A stretch of DNA of 23,364 nt from a virus, in the IMG/VR virus record IMGVR_UViG_3300028008_002168, positions 1-23,364 of that record; one strand, written 5' to 3'. Below the pieces are notes generated by a model that was not told the origin of the DNA, did no database searches, and worked only from the letters and a program-made list of their open reading frames with translations. A program made the position numbers and the translations under genes. Below, in pieces: positions 1 to 4,924 of the stretch (the first letter of the stretch is position 1; each line of letters starts with the position of its first letter).

Positions 1-32
1 GCGCCGATCTTCTTGAGGATGATGGGGTTCAT
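1..32 (-). CDS. Partial CDS, N-terminus only, unknown product
   Basis: A minus-strand ATG at 32 begins MNPIILKKIGA and runs off the left edge. It is preceded on that strand by a good ribosome binding site (TGGAG, about 5 nt before the ATG), which is why it is called despite its short visible length. It follows the DUF1566 gene in the leftward operon with a gap of 32 bases. The eleven visible residues do not allow a function to be assigned. Confidence 0.5.
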   Translation of the reverse strand, partial: MNPIILKKIG

Positions 33-64
33 GGTTGCTCCAGGGAAAGGATCAAAAGGGCCAA

Positions 65-616
65 TTACTGACCGGCACGACGCACGGCCAACGCGAACCC
101 GCCGTCGTAGCGGGGGAGGTAGTCGTCGACGCCGCCGCAGTAAAAATTGACGACCCACGCGGACGCCGAGGACCAGGCGGCCGCCGTGCTGGTCCAGTGC
201 CAGCGAGGCAGCACGCCGGGGAACAGCGCGGTATCGATGGCAGGCTCATGGCGGGTGTCATCGACCAGGGCGACCAGCTCTGCGCGGGTGGGAAGACGCC
301 AGTCGTCATGGCCCAGCAGGCGAAGCTCGATGCAGGCCTTCTCGCAGTCGGGCTGGCTCATCGGGTCCCCATCGCTGCCGCCGATGGACTTGACCGCCCA
401 CATCAGGCCGGTGGCGTGGTCGATCACCGCCACGTGATCGGTGCGCGGGTCGGTGCCCGCAGCGCTGGTGCCGTCGGCGAACAGCTTCGTGTGCCCAGTG
501 GGGTGATGGTGGATAGCCTGGTCAGCATTGAGTTCGATCAGCTGCCCGGGCTGGAAGGTTCCGGCGGAGATCGAGATCTCCGATTCACCCTTGGTGCGGA
601 TGGTGATGGCGTTCAA
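65..616 (-). CDS. DUF1566 (Lcl C-terminal) domain protein
   Basis: The 183-aa product has a short N-terminal segment (residues 1-60, Thr/Ile/Gly-rich and beta-like) followed by a DUF1566 domain. Recognisable pieces are DHATGLMW near residue 67, DDWRLPTRAEL near 103, HWTSTAAAWSSASAWVVNFY near 139-158 and a C-terminal ALAVRRAG. DUF1566 domains have a C-type-lectin-like fold and often act in surface or ligand binding. Its role in a phage early operon is not known. The start is TTG (616-614), overlapping the stop of the preceding gene as TTGA, which implies translational coupling. No signal peptide is visible. The fold class is also used by variable target proteins of diversity-generating retroelements, but no reverse transcriptase is in the window. 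Confidence 0.8.
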   Translation of the reverse strand: MNAITIRTKGESEISISAGTFQPGQLIELNADQAIHHHPTGHTKLFADGTSAAGTDPRTDHVAVIDHATGLMWAVKSIGGSDGDPMSQPDCEKACIELRLLGHDDWRLPTRAELVALVDDTRHEPAIDTALFPGVLPRWHWTSTAAAWSSASAWVVNFYCGGVDDYLPRYDGGFALAVRRAGQ

Positions 617-843
617 CGTGCGTTCCTCGCGTTGCGGTGGGTGCCGCCTTCGGCGGCGCGGGTTGGACTGCAGAGAGCTGCCAGGGCTTCCAGACGCACC
701 GCCTCGGCGGTGTAGTGGGCTGCTCGTTCCTGGCGGACCTTGTGGGAGAACTGCACGTCAGTCAGGGCATGCTCGGCAGCGTCGCGGTTTGCCTTTGCGA
801 GGCGTGCCGGGTCGTGGTCGAAGATGTCGAGTTGATTGCGCAT
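613..843 (-). CDS. Small hypothetical protein (76 aa)
   Basis: The ATG at 843 has a GAGG ribosome binding site about 7 nt upstream on the minus strand. The product begins MRNQLDIFDHDPARLAKANR and is predicted largely helical and charged through residue 60, with an Arg/Ala-rich tail. It resembles the many small early proteins of xanthomonad prophages, but I recognise no domain. The stop overlaps the TTG start of the DUF1566 gene. A gap of 76 bases (844-919) separates it from the upstream gene, the largest inside this operon. That gap shows no clear promoter. Confidence 0.65.
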   Translation of the reverse strand: MRNQLDIFDHDPARLAKANRDAAEHALTDVQFSHKVRQERAAHYTAEAVRLEALAALCSPTRAAEGGTHRNARNAR

Positions 844-919
844 GCGGTTCCCTCGAATGGGTTGCCGGCGAGTGGAAGTCCGGCCGGCGCGGAGCCCGGT
901 CACCCGGGCGGGCGGTTGC

Positions 920-1162
920 TCAGTGGGTGTCGTCTGCGGCCAGTGGTGCGCGCTGGCGCTCGGCGCTGCGCCGCTGCATCTCGGCCTTGAAGGCTGGCCA
1001 AGTGGTCTGGAGGTCTTCCCAGCAGCGCCATGCGAAGAACACGGCGCCGATGGCGCAGGCGAGGGCAACGGGTTCGAGCTGGTTGCGCAGCGCCCAAGAG
1101 AGCGTGGCGAGCAGCAGGCCAACCACGACGGCGCAGAAGAAGGGCAGGGCCAGGTGGCGCAT
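920..1162 (-). CDS. Small inner-membrane protein (80 aa)
   Basis: The product begins MRHLALPFFCAVVVGLLLAT and has two hydrophobic stretches (about residues 4-24 and 31-47) joined by a short loop, then a charged cytoplasmic-looking tail rich in Arg and Glu. It is therefore probably a two-pass inner-membrane protein. Small membrane proteins in early phage operons can act in superinfection exclusion, but nothing specific shows that here. The start is chosen from an AGGAG ribosome binding site and the TAATG overlap with the upstream 37-aa gene. A longer reading of the frame, starting near 1405, would run through the upstream coding regions and is not supported. Confidence 0.7.
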   Translation of the reverse strand: MRHLALPFFCAVVVGLLLATLSWALRNQLEPVALACAIGAVFFAWRCWEDLQTTWPAFKAEMQRRSAERQRAPLAADDTH

Positions 1163-1275
1163 TACTCGGTCTCCTGTTCGGTGGTGGGCACGGCCGGCGC
1201 GGGCGCGGGGCCGGCGGGCGGGGTGATGGGCGGGATGCCGACGGCCATGGCGGCGAAGAAGTCGGGGTCGGTCAC
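1162..1275 (-). CDS. Very small hypothetical protein (37 aa)
   Basis: A GTG-initiated frame of 37 residues, beginning VTDPDFFAAMAVGIPPI (initiator Met) and continuing with Pro/Ala-rich sequence to ...TTEQETE. The GTG overlaps the stop of the upstream gene (GTGA), and the TAA stop overlaps the ATG of the downstream membrane-protein gene (TAATG). It therefore fits perfectly into the chain of coupled genes and fills what would otherwise be a gap. Its function is unknown. The short length leaves some doubt, and a coupling peptide is possible. Confidence 0.5.
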   Translation of the reverse strand: MTDPDFFAAMAVGIPPITPPAGPAPAPAVPTTEQETE

Positions 1276-1490
1276 CAGGCACCGCCTTCGAGCTTGCGCA
1301 CTTCCTCGACAAGGAAGATCCAACCGTCGCCGTCCGGCGGGGTGCGGTACGGCCCTGAGTCCATGCAGACCAGCAGCGAATTGCGACCAAAGGTGTCGGC
1401 GACAACTCCGGTCTGCCCTACGGCAAGGTTCGGCTGGTCGTACTCGGATGCCGTGACCTGCACTCGATCACCGCACTTGAAGCGGTTCAT
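1272..1490 (-). CDS. Small SH3-like/KOW-like hypothetical protein (72 aa)
   Basis: The product begins MNRFKCGDRVQVTASEYDQP and contains GQTGVVADTF near residue 25, then LVCMDSG and GWIFLVEEVRKLE. The pattern (GDRVQV ... GQTGVV ... short strands) resembles small SH3-like beta-barrels seen in KOW-type proteins, though this is inference from pattern only. The ATG overlaps the stop of the upstream gene (ATGA, 1487-1490) and its own stop overlaps the next start (GTGA). No strong ribosome binding site is visible, so translation probably depends on coupling. Confidence 0.7.
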   Translation of the reverse strand: MNRFKCGDRVQVTASEYDQPNLAVGQTGVVADTFGRNSLLVCMDSGPYRTPPDGDGWIFLVEEVRKLEGGAW

Positions 1491-1783
1491 GCAACACCAT
1501 CCTGAGCGCTTGCGCCCTCGGTGGAGGCAATGAACGCCCGCAGCTTCTTCTGGCTCGCTGGCGGGAGTGCGATGTAGGTGCGACCGGCAATGACGTGGTG
1601 CTGGCCGGCGGTCTCCATGAAAGTCGGCGCGGAGTCGGTGGACACGTACACGGCCATGGCCGTTGCGCCTTTCGTCCGGCGCCAGCCCGACACGCTCCAG
1701 CCGGCCGGATCCTTCATCACTCGCAAGCGCATGCCACAGCCAGGCACTTCGATGACGGGGAGGCTCGGGGCGGCGGCGCTCAT
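1487..1783 (-). CDS. Hypothetical early protein (98 aa)
   Basis: The product begins MSAAAPSLPVIEVPGCGMRL and looks like a compact alpha/beta protein with segments RVMKDPAGWSVSGWRR, AVYVSTDSAPTFMETA and ALPPASQKKLRAFIAS. I recognise no catalytic motif. The start is fixed by the ATGA overlap with the upstream gene (1780-1783); longer readings of the frame would cover that gene. Its downstream end overlaps the next gene in the same way, so it is an integral member of the coupled leftward operon. Confidence 0.7.
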   Translation of the reverse strand: MSAAAPSLPVIEVPGCGMRLRVMKDPAGWSVSGWRRTKGATAMAVYVSTDSAPTFMETAGQHHVIAGRTYIALPPASQKKLRAFIASTEGASAQDGVA

Positions 1784-1995
1784 GCAGCACCTGCCTGCGC
1801 ACGCGCTGCGCGACGAGCGGCGGCGACAGCACCTGCAGCGCTCTTGCCCTGCCGCAGTACGGCATTGGCGGCGAAGCTGGCGGATGCGACGACCTGGTGG
1901 GGGAGGAGGCCCCAGCGGCGCCCGGCGCGGGCAACGATGCCGGCGGCGGCGGCCGCGCGCTGGGCGTTGGAGTGGTGGGCGAGGGCGACGCTCAT
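1780..1995 (-). CDS. Small Ala/Arg-rich hypothetical protein (71 aa)
   Basis: The product begins MSVALAHHSNAQRAAAAAGI and is rich in Ala and Arg throughout, with a predicted helical, basic character. High GC makes such sequence easy to obtain by chance, but the frame is supported by ATGA overlaps with the genes on both sides (1992-1995 and 1780-1783). The function is unknown; a nucleic-acid-binding role would fit the charge but is not shown. Confidence 0.6.
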   Translation of the reverse strand: MSVALAHHSNAQRAAAAAGIVARAGRRWGLLPHQVVASASFAANAVLRQGKSAAGAVAAARRAARAQAGAA

Positions 1996-2180
1996 GCGGC
2001 GGCCGCCGTACTGCTGCGCAGCTCCAGCGCTGCCTGCTGAATATCCAGGGCGAGGCGATCCGCCTCCTCCTGCTCAACGTACAGGCTGGCGGCGCCGACC
2101 TTGATTGCGACCATGCCCACTGCGGGCATGGCGACTACGGAGGGTGGCGCCTTGCTGACGCCGACAGACATGGTGGCCAT
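1992..2180 (-). CDS. First gene of the leftward operon, hypothetical (62 aa)
   Basis: The product begins MATMSVGVSKAPPSVVAMPA and ends with a helical segment containing EQEEADRLALDIQQAALEL. The N-terminal half is Val/Ala/Gly-rich but not hydrophobic enough for a confident membrane segment. The ATG at 2180 is preceded by an AGGAG site about 7 nt upstream. It is the first gene after the leftward promoter at 2235-2263, so it should be the first early protein made from that transcript. No family is recognised. Confidence 0.65.
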   Translation of the reverse strand: MATMSVGVSKAPPSVVAMPAVGMVAIKVGAASLYVEQEEADRLALDIQQAALELRSSTAAAA

Positions 2181-2234
2181 GGGTGATCTCCTGCGCCCGG
2201 CCCCGGGATGGGGCTGTATGGGTGGCTGTGGAGA

Positions 2235-2263
2235 ACATTACCGAAACGGTTATTGATCGTCAA
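2235..2263 (-). promoter_or_regulatory. Leftward early promoter (PL-like)
   Basis: On the minus strand a TTGACG -35 (plus 2258-2263) is followed by a 17-bp spacer and a TAATGT -10 (plus 2235-2240). The -35 matches consensus in five of six positions; the -10 is weaker. The start site would fall near 2228, giving a leader of about 48 nt before the ATG at 2180. One operator overlaps the -10 edge and spacer and a second lies just upstream of the -35, so repressor binding should control it. Confidence 0.65.
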
Positions 2264-2275
2264 TACCAAAACGGT
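2240..2275. promoter_or_regulatory. Left operator pair (ACCGAAACGGT type)
   Basis: Two 11-bp sites, ACCGAAACGGT at 2240-2250 and ACCAAAACGGT at 2265-2275, have centres 25 bp apart. Each is a hyphenated palindrome (ACCG-AAA-CGGT) as expected for a dimeric helix-turn-helix protein. The same sites with the same spacing occur at 3203-3238 on the other side of the repressor gene. The binding protein is inferred to be the repressor, the Cro-like protein, or both. Confidence 0.75.
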
Positions 2276-2315
2276 AATTGGTATCGAATGAGCCAGCCGG
2301 TGAGGCTTCACCGCC

Positions 2316-2343
2316 ACAAAAAAGGCCCCGTAGAGGGGCCTTA
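2316..2343 (-). terminator. Intrinsic terminator of the repressor operon
   Basis: A perfect 8-bp stem (AAGGCCCC at 2322-2329 and GGGGCCTT at 2335-2342) with a 5-nt loop is followed on the minus strand by a run of six T. It lies 14 bases beyond the stop of the 119-aa gene and before the leftward promoter, so it separates the repressor transcript from the leftward early transcript. Confidence 0.85.
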
Positions 2344-2356
2344 GTTCAAGGGGAGA

Positions 2357-2716
2357 CTATTCGTACCTGGGGCGGAGTAGGCCCGCATCCTCGAATGAAA
2401 CGCCGTCGCGCATGCACTCCATTCCTCGTTCCATGTCGCGGTGCAGGGCAATGAGCTGGTTGTCCTCCAGTTCTTCAATGCCGGTTAGCCCGAAGCACGC
2501 CTGATCGATCAGCATTTGCATCGCAGGTCCCCAATGCCGCCGATAGTGGCGAATCATGCGGTAATGCGAGTCCTTGGTGAGGCTGTTCATGCCTCGCGGT
2601 GCCTTTTCGGGCACAAGGCGGAGACGTGGTGCGGGCACTGCCGGCGCTCTGTCCCCATCCATCGCCCTAGCCAGCCGCTGCGCCAGTTCCTGCAGCTGGT
2701 CCTCTCGTAACGCCAT
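2357..2716 (-). CDS. Repressor-operon partner, hypothetical (119 aa)
   Basis: The product begins MALREDQLQELAQRLARAMD, has a Pro-rich middle (residues 25-42) and a helical C-terminal half containing HYRRHWGPAMQMLI and an acidic ending ELEDNQLIALHRDMERGMEC ... GVSFEDAGLLRP. That acidic ending looks like a segment I associate with other xanthomonad prophage proteins, but I know no assigned function. The ATG at 2716 follows a GGTAAGG purine-rich site. Its first 50 bases overlap the 3' end of the repressor gene in another frame, so the two are co-transcribed and probably co-regulated. It could modulate the repressor or immunity; that is inference from position only. Confidence 0.75.
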   Translation of the reverse strand: MALREDQLQELAQRLARAMDGDRAPAVPAPRLRLVPEKAPRGMNSLTKDSHYRMIRHYRRHWGPAMQMLIDQACFGLTGIEELEDNQLIALHRDMERGMECMRDGVSFEDAGLLRPRYE

Positions 2717-3164
2717 CCTTACCCCCCTTTCGCTCCAACCGCTCGACAAATGCGCGCATGAAATCCAACACGTTGTTGTCATCGAGCGTCCGCGCCTCTG
2801 CCGCAATCGTCTCGTAAGCGATGGCGAGGGCGTTGGCGTCGATGGTCGGTACAGGGCCGCCACCGCGGATCTCTGACACCAACTGCAGCAGCCGTATTGC
2901 GGAGCGAAGAGTAGGAACGTCGAGTCCCATAGATTGAGATTCGCCGGAAGCACGGTCGAGAGCCCCGGTCGGGAGGCCCATCGCTGCCTCTAGATCGCGC
3001 GCCAGGCGATGGCCGATTCCTTTCGGATTCGTCTCTGAGATCCACTGACTGACCTGCGGCTGCTGCCAGCGAGTTCCGCCGAACTGGCGTGCCCAGTCGG
3101 CCGGGCCGCCAGCGGCGGCCACGCGTTGGCGCATGTTGATGGTTCTGAGGGTGCTGGCGTCCAT
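2667..3164 (-). CDS. CI-like phage repressor without peptidase domain
   Basis: From the ATG at 3164 the product is 165 aa. The N-terminal part (about residues 5-65) carries a helix-turn-helix of XRE type, with the likely recognition region around QQPQVSQWISETNP and the supporting helices RLARDLEAAMGLP. The C-terminal part (about 80-150) is helical and ends in a Gly/Ala-rich tail. It lacks the LexA-like (S24) peptidase region and its Ala-Gly, Ser and Lys signature, so RecA-stimulated self-cleavage is unlikely. In-frame ATGs at 3191 and 3185 are alternatives, but they overlap a degenerate operator and have poor ribosome binding sites; the chosen start has AGGA 11 nt upstream. The flanking paired operators support a repressor role. 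Its own promoter was not clear to me. Confidence 0.8.
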   Translation of the reverse strand: MDASTLRTINMRQRVAAAGGPADWARQFGGTRWQQPQVSQWISETNPKGIGHRLARDLEAAMGLPTGALDRASGESQSMGLDVPTLRSAIRLLQLVSEIRGGGPVPTIDANALAIAYETIAAEARTLDDNNVLDFMRAFVERLERKGGKDGVTRGPAAGTGAAAG

Positions 3165-3199
3165 GGTCGCAATGGTCCTATCCATTACCATTTCAGGAA

Positions 3200-3229
3200 A
3201 TGACCGAAACGGTATTGCGCTCGTATAAC
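3200..3229 (+). promoter_or_regulatory. Rightward early promoter (PR-like)
   Basis: ATGACC at 3200-3205 (four of six matches to the -35 consensus) and TATAAC at 3224-3229 (five of six to the -10) are separated by 18 bp. The start site would be near 3236, about 15 nt before the ATG of the Cro-like gene. Operators at 3203-3213 and 3228-3238 sit on the -35 and -10 regions, so occupancy would block the polymerase directly. Confidence 0.65.
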
Positions 3230-3238
3230 CGAAACGGT
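3203..3238. promoter_or_regulatory. Right operator pair (ACCGAAACGGT type)
   Basis: Two identical ACCGAAACGGT sites at 3203-3213 and 3228-3238 have centres 25 bp apart, the same spacing as the left pair. A more degenerate relative, ACCATTTCAGG at 3187-3197, overlaps the upstream alternative starts of the repressor gene and may be a third site for autoregulation; this last point is weak. Confidence 0.8.
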
Positions 3239-3250
3239 AATGTGCAGGGT

Positions 3251-3748
3251 ATGAACCTCACCGACTACGCCATATCGAAGGGGGGCACCGCCAAGATCGG
3301 GTGCCCGGTGTTGGGCAGCACGGCGTCTAACGCCAGATGCAGCGCCGCCACTCTCTACATGATCGCCAGGGGCCACAAAACGGTAAGCGCCAGACTGGCC
3401 GTTCGGATCGCGGACGCGACCGACAATGCCGTTGCAGCTGCTGACCTTCGCCCGGACCTGTTCCGGGCCGCCACTCCAGCAGCCATGAGCGGCGAGTCTG
3501 AGCCCATGGTCGATGCGAAGTGGACGAAGCGCGCGCTGCGTAGCTATCTGCACATGGCAAACGACGGGCAGCTGGCCAAGGTTCTGCAGTTGCCTGCCGA
3601 GCAGGTAGCTGGCTGGTCCGAAGAGGGCGCGCTGCCGGCGCTGCCCCAGGTGATGAAGCTGCTGGGACACATCGAGCAGCGGGAGCCGGTCAAACCGGCG
3701 AACGAAGACCCCGATGCAGAGCGAATCGCCCCAATTGAGGTGGCTTGA
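3251..3748 (+). CDS. Cro/YdaS-like regulator with a second HTH-like region
   Basis: The 165-aa product begins MNLTDYAISKGGTAKIGC. Residues about 3-65 resemble small Cro/YdaS-type helix-turn-helix proteins, with the likely recognition helix around SAATLYMIARGHKTVSARLA and a loop insertion just before it. A second region near 95-145, containing NDGQLAKVLQLPAEQVAGWS and LPQVMKLLGH, also has helix-turn-helix character, which is unusual for a Cro protein. The start at 3251 is preferred over 3200 because the earlier frame would run through the promoter and operators. The ribosome binding site (AGGG) is very close to the ATG. It is divergent from the repressor and first in the rightward operon, the classical position of cro. 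Confidence 0.75.
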   Translation: MNLTDYAISKGGTAKIGCPVLGSTASNARCSAATLYMIARGHKTVSARLAVRIADATDNAVAAADLRPDLFRAATPAAMSGESEPMVDAKWTKRALRSYLHMANDGQLAKVLQLPAEQVAGWSEEGALPALPQVMKLLGHIEQREPVKPANEDPDAERIAPIEVA

Positions 3749-3752
3749 TGGG

Positions 3753-3962
3753 CTACAGCCGAACCAAGCGCTCCCCAGTCGCGACCACCTCAAATCCGTC
3801 TGCGACGGCATTGACGGCGCTGCCGTCTCCGAGCGTGTGCCTTGCCATCCCCTCGATCCAGCTTGGCCCGTCGAGGTCCGAGGTGTCGATGCGTGTGAAG
3901 TGCTTGATGACCCACACCCTGCGGCCGTCCGCGCCGCGAGTTTCGATTTGTTCCGTCTCCAT
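3753..3962 (-). CDS. Antisense-oriented small hypothetical protein (69 aa)
   Basis: The product begins METEQIETRGADGRRVWVIK and continues HFTRIDTSDLDGPSWIEGMA to ...EVVATGERLVRL. Its residue mix (alternating hydrophobic strands, few low-complexity runs) is far more protein-like than the plus-strand frames over the same bases. It is convergent with the Cro-like gene (5-base gap between stops) and divergent from the next rightward gene (11-base gap between starts). A G-rich stretch upstream of the ATG may be a ribosome binding site. The function is unknown and no promoter of its own is obvious. Confidence 0.6.
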   Translation of the reverse strand: METEQIETRGADGRRVWVIKHFTRIDTSDLDGPSWIEGMARHTLGDGSAVNAVADGFEVVATGERLVRL

Positions 3963-3973
3963 GGAGAACCCCA

Positions 3974-4138
3974 ATGCCTGACCAGACCCCCGAGCAGGTG
4001 CGGGAGCACCACCTGTCGCGCATCCGCGAATACGCGGTGCAGCACGACCTCGCTGGCGAGGATATCGCACTGATCTTCAACGCGGGGTTGGCCGCAGCCA
4101 GAAGTCTCCGGCCGGACCTGATCAAGAAACGTGGCTGA
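3974..4138 (+). CDS. Small hypothetical protein (54 aa)
   Basis: The product begins MPDQTPEQVREHHLSRIREY and ends ...ARSLRPDLIKKRG; it is predicted fully helical and charged. The start is well supported by a GGAG site 7 nt upstream of the ATG. It is the first plus-strand gene after the convergent pair. No domain is recognised; size and position fit the small accessory proteins that follow cro in lambdoid phages. Confidence 0.6.
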   Translation: MPDQTPEQVREHHLSRIREYAVQHDLAGEDIALIFNAGLAAARSLRPDLIKKRG

Positions 4139-4196
4139 CGTGCCGCGCGCTGTAGCAGTTCGTTCCACCACTCCCTCCTGAACTTCTCATACGGAT

Positions 4197-4382
4197 ATGT
4201 ACGCAGATCCTTCGAACCTTCGTGACAACCCGATCAAGGTCCGGTTCAACGACACGGAAAAGGCCTTGATCGATGCGGCAGCGAACTTCAACGGGCGTCA
4301 GCCTGCGGTGTTCGTTCGTGACCTGGTGCTGGCCGGCCTTGCCGCGTTGGAACAGCGTAGCCCCGACCGTGATGTGGCCTGA
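4197..4382 (+). CDS. Ribbon-helix-helix (Arc/CopG-like) DNA-binding protein
   Basis: The 61-aa product contains the strand-helix-helix pattern of Arc/CopG or MobC-like ribbon-helix-helix proteins: a short basic strand NPIKVRFNDTEKALIDAAAN (residues 11-30), then VFVRDLVLAGLAALEQ as the second helix. Such proteins bind DNA as dimers, usually as repressors. The ribosome binding site is weak. A gap of 58 bases precedes the gene and shows no clear promoter. A target site is not evident. Confidence 0.65.
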   Translation: MYADPSNLRDNPIKVRFNDTEKALIDAAANFNGRQPAVFVRDLVLAGLAALEQRSPDRDVA

Positions 4383-4411
4383 AGGACCCAACGAGTCCCT
4401 GGGGAGGGTCC

Positions 4412-4603
4412 ATGGAAATTCAGCTGTCGCGCGACCAGCGAAAGCAGCTTGATCAATACGCGGCCTCGCGGGGAATCACTCCCGAGGAGGCCGCGACAGA
4501 GCTGGCACGCGGCGAACTTGGGCGCCGCTACCGGCTCCCGCGAAGCAACGGCGAAGTGGTCCCTTTTCAGGGACTGAAACGGCCCGAAGACCCTACGAGG
4601 TAG
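4412..4603 (+). CDS. Small hypothetical, possible RHH-like protein (63 aa)
   Basis: The product begins MEIQLSRDQRKQLDQYAASR, continues GITPEEAATELARGELGRRY and ends in a basic, Pro-containing tail. A strand followed by two helices is compatible with a ribbon-helix-helix protein, and the position after another such gene is suggestive, but the match is weak. A strong GGGAGGG ribosome binding site lies just before the ATG. The gene is 29 bases downstream of its neighbour and clearly in the same operon. Confidence 0.65.
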   Translation: MEIQLSRDQRKQLDQYAASRGITPEEAATELARGELGRRYRLPRSNGEVVPFQGLKRPEDPTR

Positions 4604-4608
4604 TACAG

Positions 4609-4923
4609 ATGAGCAGCCTACGCGCGCGCTCCACCGATCCGCACACCAGCCACGCCGCTGCTACCGACCTTGTCGCCAGCGGTGCGTTGCGCGTCCAGCA
4701 TGCCAAGACGGAAGCCGCGGTGATCCGTCATCCGGGGCACAGCAGCCTGCACCTGTCGGCGCTGACCGGCCTTGACCGCCACATGTTGGGCCGTCGTCTG
4801 CCGGAGCTGGCCCGCGAGGGTCGCATCTGGCGCGGCCCGTCAGCGCCTTGTGCCACTACTGGCAAGCCGGCCTGCACCTGGTGGCCGGTGGCCCCGGGTC
4901 AGAACATGTCGCTGGGGCTCTGA
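4609..4923 (+). CDS. Winged-helix-like phage protein (104 aa)
   Basis: The product begins MSSLRARSTDPHTSHAAATD and carries AVIRHPGHSSLHLSALTGLD (about 43-62) then RHMLGRRLPELAREGRIWRG (about 63-82), the helix-turn-helix plus wing pattern of small MarR/winged-helix modules. The DPHTSHAAA opening is common in short phage proteins placed just before replication genes. It probably binds DNA, but its target and its role in replication or regulation are unknown. Its stop is directly followed by the replication gene start, with one base between, suggesting coupled translation. Confidence 0.75.
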   Translation: MSSLRARSTDPHTSHAAATDLVASGALRVQHAKTEAAVIRHPGHSSLHLSALTGLDRHMLGRRLPELAREGRIWRGPSAPCATTGKPACTWWPVAPGQNMSLGL

Positions 4924-4924
4924 T

